This document shows positions 15,622 to 24,441 of a stretch of DNA of 38,459 nucleotides, piece by piece (the stretch's first letter is position 1; every line of letters begins with the position of its first letter). Made by a program: the position numbers and the translations under genes. Source of the stretch: Nocardia carnea (GTDB lineage Bacteria; Actinomycetota; Actinomycetes; Mycobacteriales; Mycobacteriaceae); NCBI RefSeq assembly GCF_029868325.1, contig NZ_JARWNW010000315.1, forward strand, positions 1 through 38,459. The letters run 5' to 3'. The notes beneath the pieces are model-generated. The model was not told the origin of the DNA, did not search any database, and worked only from the letters and a program-made list of their open reading frames with translations.

Positions 15622-16155
15622 ATGACCGAACCTGATTCCCAGCTCGAAGAGGAACTCAACGCCGCGCACAACCTTTATCCGATCGGCGATCATGTGACCG
15701 GAGTGGTCACGCATATTCCGCGACCCGGCGCCATCGGACTTTTCGTCGACTTGGGCCGTTCGCCAATCGGTTTCGTCGATGTCATGAATCTGCCGTTATC
15801 CGCGGACCAGTGGCCGGCTGTCGGCACAATGACCGAGTTCGAGGTCCTCCAGCACCGGCGCGGACAGGTTCGGCTCTGGCCGCTCGATTCCGCCCTCCGG
15901 TCGAGCAGAGCAGGCTTTCCCGTCATGAGTGAGTCCGAATGGCGCGTCGTGAAGAGCCGCTACCCCGTCGGCGCCGGAGTCGCCGCCGAGATCACCGACG
16001 TTTTCCCGGTCAACCGCGAATACTTCGTCACATTCGATGGCCTCTGGTCCGGCCTGTCCTGGTCGGGCACGCCCCCCGTCGTCGGCACCACCGCACAGTT
16101 CGCTGTCGACCGACATCTCGACGCGACCCGACGAATTCGGCTGCGCCGCGGGTGA
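15622..16155 (+). CDS. Small protein with two tandem S1/OB-like repeats
   Basis: 177 residues. The first half (about 19-87) and second half (about 114-175) are a visible internal duplication. YPIGDHVTGVVT aligns with YPVGAGVAAEIT, and WPAVGTMTEFEV with PPVVGTTAQFAV, each ending in a basic beta strand (GQVRLWP / RRIRLRR). The first repeat continues as GAIGLFVDLGRSPIGFVDV, typical of an S1 RNA-binding OB fold; the second has YFVTFDGLWSGLSW in the same place. There is no signal peptide or membrane segment. It may bind RNA or a ribosome-associated partner, but nothing in the context proves it. Confidence 0.75.
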   Translation: MTEPDSQLEEELNAAHNLYPIGDHVTGVVTHIPRPGAIGLFVDLGRSPIGFVDVMNLPLSADQWPAVGTMTEFEVLQHRRGQVRLWPLDSALRSSRAGFPVMSESEWRVVKSRYPVGAGVAAEITDVFPVNREYFVTFDGLWSGLSWSGTPPVVGTTAQFAVDRHLDATRRIRLRRG

Positions 16156-16287
16156 CAACACGGCCAACGCCGTCACGGTGCGCGAAGTCCTCCGCGACAC
16201 TTACCCTGCGTGAATACGCACACAAGGTCTTGCCGGAGTTTCGCCGCTGCCGGAGTTACCGGTATCGGAAGTAACTGCTGGTAGAGG

Positions 16288-17427
16288 CTATGGCGCGTAG
16301 CGGAGGATACCGGCGAGCTGTGCGCCGTCGGGGAGGTCTGCCGCGCGGACGGCGAGGACTTCGCCGCCGGTCAGGAGCACGCGGCGGCTGATTTCGTCCA
16401 GGATGCCCGGGGCGTCGCCGGCTGCGGAATCGGCGAAAGTGACCGCGCCGTCGGCGGTTACCGTGCCGGGGACCGAGGCGTCGATATCCACCAGCAGGGT
16501 GTCGACGGATCCGGCGGACGCCGCGCGCGCCAGATCGGCGACATCGGTGGCGGCCCGGCCTTCGCCGCGGCGCAGTTCTACCAGGTCGACGAGATCGGCC
16601 AGTTGGGCGGCATAGTGCCGGTCCAGGACTTCGCGGGAGCGGTCGGCCAACTCGTGGTCGGTCGTGTGTTCCGGGTTGCCGGGGATGCTTTCGTCGAGCA
16701 GATTGTCGTAGCTGTTCACGGAGCGGAACAGGGAGTTGATGGGTTCGGTGGCGGCCAGGATCAGCGGGGTGTCGCGGCCGGCGAGCAGATCGCGCAGTTC
16801 GGTGTCGACGGCACGGGCGAACTGCCGCGCCCGCATCTTGCGGCCTTCGTCGCCTTGAACGCGGCGCTTCGGGGCGCGATCGCCGAGGCTCGCCTTGCCG
16901 GCATGGTCGGCGGCGCTTGTCGGGAGGCCGGGAACCGGCACGGTGCGGGCGGGGCGGTCGGCGCTCACTTCCACCAGCCGGACGCCGCCCTCGGCCAGGG
17001 CGAGGACAAAGGCGGCCTGCGGGAAGGTCACTGCCCGGAGCAACCGCTTCAGATAGAAGCGGTTACCGACCGTCTCCGAGGCATTCAACTGGTTCGGAAC
17101 GCGGAAGGTGCGGATGCGGGTGGGTGTCGCGAGCACCACCAGTGTGCGTGATTGGAAGCGCCAGAACGCGGCGTCGTCGATGTAGGCGTCGAATTCTTCT
17201 TCCAGCGCGGCGCGTGCCTCGGGGTCGGTGACGAGATCGAGTACTCGGCGGGCCTGGTTCGAGAAGGCGATCCGGTTGCGGTCCGGGTCGGCGGTATCGG
17301 ATTCGGTGGGCGTGTAGAGGGAAACGCACCAGGTGTCGGTGACACCGGCGAGGGCTTTGATCTCACTGCGGGTCGGGATATCGGTATGCAGCACGAGCGC
17401 CTCCACATCGGACGGTCGGAACGGCAC
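16288..17427 (-). CDS. baeRF-like protein (bacterial relative of archaeo-eukaryotic release factors)
   Basis: 379 residues. Its pattern is that of bacterial eRF1-like proteins: an N-terminal region with WCVSLYTPT...RNRIAFSNQ; RTLVVLATPTRIRTFRVPN near 93-111; then FVLALAEGGVRLVEVSADR at 140-158; a middle domain with LILAATEPINSLFRSVNSYDNLL; and a C-terminal L7Ae-like part with VDTLLVDIDASVPGTV and a terminal GILRYAP. Members are proposed to act at ribosomes under stress or attack; no activity is proven for this one. The start is GTG 17427, with no clear Shine-Dalgarno. It is convergent with the S1-like gene and divergent from the gene at 17704. I assign the superfamily with fair confidence, not the subfamily. 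Confidence 0.68.
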   Translation of the reverse strand: MPFRPSDVEALVLHTDIPTRSEIKALAGVTDTWCVSLYTPTESDTADPDRNRIAFSNQARRVLDLVTDPEARAALEEEFDAYIDDAAFWRFQSRTLVVLATPTRIRTFRVPNQLNASETVGNRFYLKRLLRAVTFPQAAFVLALAEGGVRLVEVSADRPARTVPVPGLPTSAADHAGKASLGDRAPKRRVQGDEGRKMRARQFARAVDTELRDLLAGRDTPLILAATEPINSLFRSVNSYDNLLDESIPGNPEHTTDHELADRSREVLDRHYAAQLADLVDLVELRRGEGRAATDVADLARAASAGSVDTLLVDIDASVPGTVTADGAVTFADSAAGDAPGILDEISRRVLLTGGEVLAVRAADLPDGAQLAGILRYAP

Positions 17428-17703
17428 GCCGGCGCCCGCGGAGTGAGCCCGGAATTCCGGTGGCGGTCGGCGTCCGGTGCGGACGGCCGCTGCTGGAGCG
17501 TCGCCCGGATCGGTCCTCTATCAGCATTTTCTCGGCAAACCCATTAGATCACACGGCAACGGCCGCGACCGGATCTGCGGCGGCGGGCCATACCTGCGCT
17601 TCCGGCATTCCGTGGCAGTGCCGGGCGCTGTCGGTACCCGCCGTTAAGCTGGCCCACACGAACGCGAGCCGGCCGGTGATCCGAAGTCCCGAAGGGGGTG
17701 TGT

Positions 17704-18951
17704 GTGCAGGCGGAGCCAGTGCGTGGCGACGCATCCGGGTATGCGAATGACACGACGGACTTTCCCGATGATCTGCGGGATCATCTCTCCTTCGAATTGG
17801 AGGAGTGCGCGCACGCGCTCGGCGAACTGGTCGACGATTACGGGGTCGATCGGGAACGCGCCGCGGCCATCCTGCGTTTCCGGCTCGGTATCGCCGGGGA
17901 ACGGCCCGAAACGCTGACGCGGATCGGGGCCCGGTTCGATTTCTCCCGCGACCGGGCCCGGCAGTTGCACACCAAGGCGGTCGGCGAACTGCTGCGCCAT
18001 ACCGCGCGCTCCGGGCGGCTCCCCGTTCCCGAGTACGCCCGGCGCTACCCCGTGGGGACCCGGGATTCGGTGCTCACGCGGGCGCTGCTGGCCGAAACCT
18101 ATGCCACCGATGGTGATATCGCCGTGAACGATCTCGCGTATCTCAAATTGCGTCTGGCGGGGCACGACGCGACCGACGCGAAACGGGTGGCGGGCTATGT
18201 CACGCAGCGCATCGTGGGCTGGCGTAAGAAAACCAACCATCTGCTGTCCCGGCTCCGCGAGACCGGTCCCCCCGCCGGGCCGCCCGCGCCCTGGCCGCAC
18301 CGGATCGATTGGCCCGCCCGATCAGGGTCGCCGGCCGCGCTGCCGACCACCGCGGCACGCGCGTTCGATCTCGACGACGACGGGCGCGGCCGGTTCTATC
18401 TGCACAAACCGGGTCGCGATATCGGCTTCGACTCCGGACTCGAGGCGCGCCTGATGCGGCTGCTCGATACCGACGACCGGATCCGCATCTTCCAGGAATA
18501 TCCCGAGGCCGTCGGATACCGGGTCGACGGCGAAGAGCATCTGCATTTCCCGACCCTGGTGGCCGAACTCGCCGACGGCCGCAGGGCGCTGATCGATGTG
18601 CAGCCGCTGGGGCATATCGGTTTCCACGTGAACCGGCTGAAGGCGCGTGCCGCCCGGGAATGGGCGCACGCGAACGGCTGGGGCTGGCTGCTGTGGACCG
18701 GAAGTGCGGTGGGCGAACCGGAACTCGCTGCCCATCCGGTACCCGCGGCGATCCGCGACCGGCTGACCGGACTGCTCGCCGACGGCCCGGTGCGCCGCGA
18801 CGCATTGCGGCAGCTGCGGGCCGACGGGCTGGAATCACTCGACCTGCTGGCGCTCACCTTCCGTCACGAATGGCGGTGGGAGCGGGCGCCGTTCCGGCTG
18901 TCGGCCGCGAATCAACCGCAGCCGGAAGTGCCCGCACCGGTCAAGGTTTGA
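17704..18951 (+). CDS. Sigma-region-4-like HTH protein with C-terminal TnsA-like nuclease-fold domain
   Basis: 415 residues from GTG 17704, chosen because GAAGGGGG lies 5 bases upstream; GTG 17698 overlaps that site. Residues 48-98 form a sigma-70 region 4-like HTH: RAAAILRFRLGI, then LTRIGARFDFSRDRARQLHTKAVGEL. A second helical block spans 120-185. Residues about 240-335 match the layout of TnsA-type endonucleases: FDSGLEARLMRLLD with Glu247, then EHLHFPTLVAEL, DGRRALIDVQPLG and NRLKARAAREWAHANGWGWLL. The metal-binding Asp is Thr284 and the usual Lys is Gln300 (IDVQ), so cleavage activity is doubtful. No transposon genes are nearby. Its 3' end overlaps the convergent gene at 18941 by 11 bases. 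Confidence 0.75.
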   Translation: MQAEPVRGDASGYANDTTDFPDDLRDHLSFELEECAHALGELVDDYGVDRERAAAILRFRLGIAGERPETLTRIGARFDFSRDRARQLHTKAVGELLRHTARSGRLPVPEYARRYPVGTRDSVLTRALLAETYATDGDIAVNDLAYLKLRLAGHDATDAKRVAGYVTQRIVGWRKKTNHLLSRLRETGPPAGPPAPWPHRIDWPARSGSPAALPTTAARAFDLDDDGRGRFYLHKPGRDIGFDSGLEARLMRLLDTDDRIRIFQEYPEAVGYRVDGEEHLHFPTLVAELADGRRALIDVQPLGHIGFHVNRLKARAAREWAHANGWGWLLWTGSAVGEPELAAHPVPAAIRDRLTGLLADGPVRRDALRQLRADGLESLDLLALTFRHEWRWERAPFRLSAANQPQPEVPAPVKV

Positions 18952-19915
18952 TGAACATGGTCGCCGCGATGAAGGTGGCCAGCAGCAGCATCACGAAAAC
19001 CGTCACCACCTGCCAGTTGTCGATGGTTTTGTGCAGGCGGCGGATGGTGTCCTCCAGCGCGCGGTGCACCCGCTCCTGATCGGCAATTCGCCGCCCCACC
19101 GCGGCCACCGACTCGGCCTGCTCACGGGCCTTCGCCGCGGTGCGCTCCATCCGGGCGTGCGCGCGCTCGAGCTGCTGCTTCTTCTCTCGCACCGCCTGCC
19201 GGGAAACCGCGAGCGCGGTGCGCTGCTGGATCAGCTCCTGCCGCTGCTGTTCGAGCAGCAGCGCCTGTGTCCGAGTGTGCTTCTCCCAGTCGGTCACTGC
19301 CGCCCATCCCTTCCTCAAATGATCGCGGTAACCCCACGCGACCTCACCCGCCACCCATTCGCGCAGGAACTCGCGCAGTTCGTACGGGCGCTCCCCCGGC
19401 ACCACCAAACCCTGCGACCCCAGCTCGAGCATGCCGCTCGCCGCGCGGTATTCACATGATTCCGGTGCGAGATCGGCGATACCGAGCGCGGGCAGCTGCG
19501 CCACCCAGAAACCCGGTGCGCACAGCCACAGCACCCCGGCGTACCCCAGAGCTTTCAACTGGTCCGTGTGTTGCTGTGCGAGTTCCTGAGTCAGTGGCCC
19601 GGAACGCACCTCGATCGCGAACTGCTCGGTGCCGCGCCGCCACCACACATCGACGGTCAGCGGTCCGCACCGCCTGTCGACGACCGCCTCGTCCGCGCCG
19701 AACGCGAGCAGCCGGGCGGCCAGCCAGTACTTCAGGCGCTGGGTATTCCACTGGGCTTCCGCGCAGCGGCCGCAACGGCAGCCGTAACCGGGTGCGGTGT
19801 TGTCCCCGGCCGATTCCACCCGCCCCGAACCATCCGAAATCCCCAGGTCGGACAGCATTGTCCGGCGCCCACACCGTATATCCGTTCGCCGCTTCGTCTG
19901 CATGCGACCACCCAT
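18941..19915 (-). CDS. CoiA-like nuclease-fold protein with coiled coil and C-terminal membrane anchor
   Basis: 324 residues. A GCRCGRC cysteine cluster (45-51) may bind metal. Residues about 55-145 have a restriction-endonuclease-like layout similar to competence protein CoiA: WNTQRLKYWLAARLL, TVDVWW with Asp89, FAIEVRSG with Glu102-Val-Arg104, then HTDQLKALGYAGVLWL. Arg replaces the common Lys/Gln, so activity is uncertain. Residues about 210-300 are a Gln/Arg/Ala-rich coiled coil, and 302-322 a single membrane helix followed by FIKP, so the protein is probably tail-anchored facing the cytoplasm. The start is uncertain (ATG 19915, 19903 or 19858). It is convergent with, and overlaps, the TnsA-like gene. 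Its function is unknown. Confidence 0.7.
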   Translation of the reverse strand: MGGRMQTKRRTDIRCGRRTMLSDLGISDGSGRVESAGDNTAPGYGCRCGRCAEAQWNTQRLKYWLAARLLAFGADEAVVDRRCGPLTVDVWWRRGTEQFAIEVRSGPLTQELAQQHTDQLKALGYAGVLWLCAPGFWVAQLPALGIADLAPESCEYRAASGMLELGSQGLVVPGERPYELREFLREWVAGEVAWGYRDHLRKGWAAVTDWEKHTRTQALLLEQQRQELIQQRTALAVSRQAVREKKQQLERAHARMERTAAKAREQAESVAAVGRRIADQERVHRALEDTIRRLHKTIDNWQVVTVFVMLLLATFIAATMFIKP

Positions 19916-20008
19916 CTAACCCGTCCCACCGCGCCGGCCCGACCACCACACCGGTACTTCCCAGAGTGCGCCACAACTGCCGGTCAGCGCCAGGTTTCTG
20001 CCCAGCAG

Positions 20009-20962
20009 TTACCCAAGTGGGACCCGCCGAACCTTATCCGCCCGCGCTGTCCCGGTCACCGGATCACCGGACTCCAGCACGGTGCGGATCAACGTGCGCA
20101 GCCAGGCATGCGCCGGATCGGGTGTATTGCGCGGATGCCAGGCCAGCGAAATCGTCATTTCCGGTAGCGGCAGCGGGATCTCGAAGGCACACAGCCCCAA
20201 TGCGGGCAGTGTCGTTTTCGCGACAACGGCCGGCGCCGGGCAGACCACCGCACCGGACCGCACGGCCAGCAGCGCGGTGGTGAGATCCGGCACGGTCGAC
20301 ACGACCCGGCGGGTCCGGCCGTGCAAGGCGAGGCGGTCGTCGATCACACCGCGGACGATACCGCGCGGCGAGATACTGATATGCGCGGCCGCGGCGAAGG
20401 CCGCGACGGTGACCCGGTCCGCGACCAGTGGGTGGCCGGGTGCGGCGACCCCGATGAGCCGGTCGCCGCGGATACGTTCCACCCGGGTCTGCGGATCTGC
20501 CCGGTCGATCACGCCGACCTCGACATCGATTCGGCCGTCCCGCAGGGCGCTCGCCGAGCCGGCCGCATCGGCCGGAACGAAACGGAGCGTAACGCCCGGG
20601 GCCTGCGCACGGACCTCGGTCAGCAGCTGCCCGGCAAGCTCGGGCAGCACCGCGTCGTTCACATGCAGCGCGAAACCGCGGACCAGGGCCGTGGGGTCGA
20701 CGGTATCCGGTTTCGCCAGCAACGCCCGGCCCTGTTCGACCAGTGCGCTCACCTCGAACCTCAGCTCGAGGGCGCGCGGTGTCGGCACCAGTTCGCGGCC
20801 GGCGCGCACCAGCAGGGGGTCGCCGTAGACGCGGCGCAACCGGGCCAGCGTGCGACTCATGGCGGGCGGTGAGGTGCTGAGCCGTTCGGCGGCGCGGGTG
20901 ACGCTGTTCGTTTCGAGCAGCGCGTGCAACGCCACCAGCAGGTTCAGGTCGAGGTCGGCCAC
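20009..20962 (-). CDS. LysR-family transcriptional regulator
   Basis: 317 residues. The N-terminal winged HTH (about 3-62) has DLNLLVALHALLETNSVTRAAERLSTSPPAMSRTLARLR, with S-P-P-A-M-S in the recognition helix and DPLLVRAGRELVPT in the wing, as in the NodD/SyrM-like branch. Residues 92-305 form the two-lobed effector domain. The start is GTG 20962, only 9 bases after the monooxygenase stop on the same strand, so the two genes are probably co-transcribed. That is unusual, because LysR genes more often diverge from their target. The effector is unknown. Confidence 0.92.
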   Translation of the reverse strand: MADLDLNLLVALHALLETNSVTRAAERLSTSPPAMSRTLARLRRVYGDPLLVRAGRELVPTPRALELRFEVSALVEQGRALLAKPDTVDPTALVRGFALHVNDAVLPELAGQLLTEVRAQAPGVTLRFVPADAAGSASALRDGRIDVEVGVIDRADPQTRVERIRGDRLIGVAAPGHPLVADRVTVAAFAAAAHISISPRGIVRGVIDDRLALHGRTRRVVSTVPDLTTALLAVRSGAVVCPAPAVVAKTTLPALGLCAFEIPLPLPEMTISLAWHPRNTPDPAHAWLRTLIRTVLESGDPVTGTARADKVRRVPLG

Positions 20963-20971
20963 GCCGCGGGG

Positions 20972-23900
20972 TCAGGTGCGCGGGCCGGCGCCCGGGGCCG
21001 GCGGGGCAGTATCCGCCGCGTCCCCGGATTTCGGCTCCGCGGAGTCAGCGCCGGGCACAGCTGATTCGGGCGGCGCCGCCGACTCGGCATCCGCAGTCGA
21101 CTCGGCAGGCGCAGCCGATCCGGAAGCCGCTGGAGCGGTCCCGGTCGCCTTCGCTCCGGAACCGGCAACGCCCTGCTCCGACGCCTCGGTTCCGGACCCG
21201 TTCGCTTCGGTTGCCGGCTCGTTCGCCTGCACGCCGGAGACCGGACCAGCGGCCGTCTCGGCAGAAGCAGGCGCCGTCACACCGTTCGCACCCCGATCAG
21301 CGTCATCTACCACAGCTGCCGGTTCGACCGGAGTCGATTCGTTCCCACCCGAACCCACATTCTCATCGGCGGGAGCATTTGCCCGCACCTGCCCGCCGTG
21401 GCCCGAAGCTACCGTTTCGCCGGCCGTCTCCAGCGATTCGATATCGCGGGCGGACTGCCCGGCCCCGACTGTTCCCTCTTCCGAGGCAGCCGAACCGATC
21501 GGTTGCTCCGAGGATCCGCTGCCTGCACCGGCCGAGCCGGAACCCGCGACGCCGGTCTCGACCGGCGGCGCCGCATTGCCCTCCGCCTCGTCGGCTGACC
21601 CGGACGCATCGCCGGTGGTCGTCCCTGGCGTGGTCGTGTTTCCCGCTGCAGGGTCCGCTGCGACCGAGGTCGTCACTCGGTCGGCCGAGCCGGGACGCCC
21701 GGCGGTCCCTGGTGCAGACAGTGGCCCCGCCCCGGGGAGCTCTGCCTCCGTCCCAGCTGGTCCGATTGTCGGCGCCGGGTCCTGTCCGGTGGGTTGCGAA
21801 GAGTTGTTCGCAAGCTCCTCCCCTGCCGGTCCGGCAGCAACCGATCCGCGGGCTTCCCCGGACGTTCCGGCCTGTGGCCGCATATCACCCGGCGACGCTG
21901 GTTCGGCGGTTTCCGAGGAGAGCCCGGCAGGCTGCCCGGTCGAGCCGGATACCGGGTTCCGCGACTCGGTGCCGTGCTCCGGGAACGATGGTTCGCCGCC
22001 GGAAACGGTCTCCGGTCGGCCGGGTTCACGGCCTGCGGGGTCGGCGGTCCGGCGCATCGAATCGTCAGTGGATTCCGCAGGTTGCGGCGACGACTCGGCG
22101 CCTGCCTTTCCGATAGGACCGGAAGCCGGCGCCGATTCGGGCTGCACCCCGGCCGGGCCCTCGGCGAGGGACTGCGCGGTACGCATATCGATCCGCACCG
22201 TCGGACTGTTGGAGCGGGCCGCGATTCCGGCGGCGCGTTGTTCGGCGGCTGCCCTGCGCTCGGCCTCCGCGGCGGCCTGCTGAGCTGCCGCGGACGGTGC
22301 CGCGGGCGTGGAACGAGGGGCTGCGGCCGGCGGCTGGGGTGCCAGGGCCGAAGACTGGGGTGCTTTGGCGGCAGGACGAGGCGCTACCGCGGGCACGGGG
22401 GTTGCCGGGACGAACTGGGAGGGTGCGGGTATCGGCCGCGACGCGCCGGGCGCGGTGGTGGGGCGGACCTCGGGAACCGGCCGCGTGCGGGCGGTGGGGT
22501 CCACCGCGGGGAGGGTGGTTGTCCGGACCGCGCTCGCGGCAACCGCCTCCGGGATCCGGACGGTCGGCGATTCGGCGGAGGCCGCGGGGACCTGAGGCTG
22601 CGGGGATTGCGCTCCGGCCGGCGGTACAGCGGCCGCGCCGGGCCGAGGCGCTCCGGCCATGCCCGGAGTTCCGGCGGGACCGTGCGGGGTTTCGGTGGGG
22701 CCGTGCGGGCCGGCTTGCGGGGCGACCGTGAGCGGGGCGGTAGCGGGATGAGCCGCGACCGTTTCCGCGGCGGCGGGCGCGGTTGCCTGCGTGCCGGGAC
22801 CGCGTTTGCGGCGCGACACCACCCGGTAGTCACCGGGCCGCACCGGCCGTAGCCACTGCGCGGTGCGCGCGGCGAACGGCAACCGGACCCCGATATCGCC
22901 CAGTAGTTCGTCGATATCGCGGATTGCGTCCGGTGTGATCGTGCCGTGCGCGTGGCGTCCGCCGGTGTGCTGGTCCAGCCAGCGCAACCGGGTATCGATA
23001 CGTTCGCTCATGGTCTCGACCGGCGGCAGCGCCAGGTTGCCGGTGAGCAGGGCCGCTGTCCAGTGCGCGCCGATTTCCGCGCTCACCGCGCTGAGCAACG
23101 AGGTGTTGTAACCGGCGAAGGTCAGATGCGGGACATCCAGCGGCAGGATCTGCCGGTACAGCCGGAAATTGCCGTCGTCATCGGTGAGCTGCCGCTGTAC
23201 ATAGGGCGTCAGGAACGGCACCCGCTGCTGGAATCCGGTCGCGCAGACGACGATATCGGCCCGGACCCGCTGTCCGTCGGACAGTTCGGCGAACGGCCCG
23301 GCCGGTCCCCCGCCGAGCGCGATCACCTTGGTCTGCCCGCGCACGGTGAGGCGACCTTGGGTCACCTGTTCGGCGAAACCTTCGGTGGCGAGGCCGAACG
23401 CGGCGTCATAGGCCTGTTCGAACCGCCGGTCCGGGACGAGCCCGAGTTCGGCGGCGCCGGAGCGCTGCGCCACCAGCGCTTCGATCAGGTCGAGGTTGCT
23501 CTCCCGGAAGGAGCGTGCGGGCCCGTGCAGCAAGCGTTCGATCCGGCCGGGTTCGGGGTGGCCGAAATGGGCGGCGCCGGTTCGGGTGAGCAGGATCCGT
23601 TCGGCGTCGATACCGGTGGCGAGGCGCCGCGGCATCTTCCACAGCAGCCGGCGCGCGACCATCGTCGTATCCGCGGCGACCTTGCTGATCTCGGTCGCCA
23701 GATCGGCGGCGGCGGCGCCGTAGCCGACCACGACCACGGCTCGGTCGCGAACCGCCTCGACATCGAGGAACTGAGTGGAATGGCCGAGCTGTCCGCCCGC
23801 ACGGGCAAAGGCGGTCGCGCCCGCGAAGTCCGGGATCTCGGGTTCGCTGAACACACCGTTGGCGATGATCAGGTGATCGCAGGAGGTGCGATGCACTCCG

Positions 23901-24265
23901 TCGGCGTCGCGGATCTCGAGCAGCCAGCCGCCCTCGACCGGATCCGCGGCCACCACCTCGGTGCGCAGGCGCAACCGGTCGGTCAGGCCGAAGGCACGCA
24001 CGTAGCTGGACAGGTACTCCTGCATCCGTGCGCCGTCGAGCACCCGTGGGTAGTCGGCGGGCATCGGATGGTCGGAGAAGTGGTAGGTGTTCTTGGTGCT
24101 CTGCGCCCGTAAGCCCGGGTAACGGCGGGTCTCGCTCCACACGCCGCCGATATCGGGGGCACGATCGAACACTTCGACCGCGAACCCATCCTCAGTCAGG
24201 ACCTTCGCGCAGACCAGACCCGCGATACCCGCACCGACGATTGCGATGCGGTTCCCGCTCCTCAT
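20972..24265 (-). CDS. Flavin-dependent monooxygenase (FMO/BVMO-like) with very long low-complexity C-terminal tail
   Basis: 1097 residues. Residues 1-485 form a complete FMO-type enzyme: FAD loop IVGAGIAGL (9-17), an FAGATAFARAGGQLGHS stretch (147-163) at the position of the FxGxxxH fingerprint, NADPH loop VVGYGAAAADLA (179-190), and CATGFQ (341-346). These enzymes insert oxygen into soft nucleophiles or ketones. From about 490 to 1097 the chain is Pro/Ala/Thr-rich, then Ser/Gly/Glu-rich, without hydrophobic core segments, so it is probably disordered. SPTVRI occurs twice in it (566-571 and 687-692). The start is ATG 24265; TAATCT ends 7 bases before it, suggesting a leaderless mRNA. Typical family members are about 450-550 residues long. 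Confidence 0.85.
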   Translation of the reverse strand: MRSGNRIAIVGAGIAGLVCAKVLTEDGFAVEVFDRAPDIGGVWSETRRYPGLRAQSTKNTYHFSDHPMPADYPRVLDGARMQEYLSSYVRAFGLTDRLRLRTEVVAADPVEGGWLLEIRDADGVHRTSCDHLIIANGVFSEPEIPDFAGATAFARAGGQLGHSTQFLDVEAVRDRAVVVVGYGAAAADLATEISKVAADTTMVARRLLWKMPRRLATGIDAERILLTRTGAAHFGHPEPGRIERLLHGPARSFRESNLDLIEALVAQRSGAAELGLVPDRRFEQAYDAAFGLATEGFAEQVTQGRLTVRGQTKVIALGGGPAGPFAELSDGQRVRADIVVCATGFQQRVPFLTPYVQRQLTDDDGNFRLYRQILPLDVPHLTFAGYNTSLLSAVSAEIGAHWTAALLTGNLALPPVETMSERIDTRLRWLDQHTGGRHAHGTITPDAIRDIDELLGDIGVRLPFAARTAQWLRPVRPGDYRVVSRRKRGPGTQATAPAAAETVAAHPATAPLTVAPQAGPHGPTETPHGPAGTPGMAGAPRPGAAAVPPAGAQSPQPQVPAASAESPTVRIPEAVAASAVRTTTLPAVDPTARTRPVPEVRPTTAPGASRPIPAPSQFVPATPVPAVAPRPAAKAPQSSALAPQPPAAAPRSTPAAPSAAAQQAAAEAERRAAAEQRAAGIAARSNSPTVRIDMRTAQSLAEGPAGVQPESAPASGPIGKAGAESSPQPAESTDDSMRRTADPAGREPGRPETVSGGEPSFPEHGTESRNPVSGSTGQPAGLSSETAEPASPGDMRPQAGTSGEARGSVAAGPAGEELANNSSQPTGQDPAPTIGPAGTEAELPGAGPLSAPGTAGRPGSADRVTTSVAADPAAGNTTTPGTTTGDASGSADEAEGNAAPPVETGVAGSGSAGAGSGSSEQPIGSAASEEGTVGAGQSARDIESLETAGETVASGHGGQVRANAPADENVGSGGNESTPVEPAAVVDDADRGANGVTAPASAETAAGPVSGVQANEPATEANGSGTEASEQGVAGSGAKATGTAPAASGSAAPAESTADAESAAPPESAVPGADSAEPKSGDAADTAPPAPGAGPRT

Positions 24266-24441
24266 GGGCGAGAGATTACGTCGGATGCGTCCGGCAGCAA
24301 AGCCGGAGATCGCATTTCGGCCATCGCCGCAGGTCGCGGGGAGGCGGCGCGACCGGCGCCGGGGGCCACCGGTGGGACCGGTCGCCGCCGGGCGACCTGC
24401 GCACATGCCGTCCGCCGGGGTCGCTGTGGTCTCATTGAGCT

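Noticed and set aside
16231..16257. Direct repeat TGCCGGAGTT at 16231 and 16248
   Set aside because: Only two copies 17 bases apart in a short convergent gap; too little to support a functional site or CRISPR.
17704..18951. Tn7-like transposon component
   Set aside because: A TnsA-like fold is present, but no TnsB/TnsC genes, terminal repeats or cargo are nearby, and the catalytic residues are altered.
20850..22283. A 477-codon plus-strand frame rich in Pro/Ala/Ser
   Set aside because: It mirrors the low-complexity tail of the monooxygenase on the other strand and has no start signal or domain.
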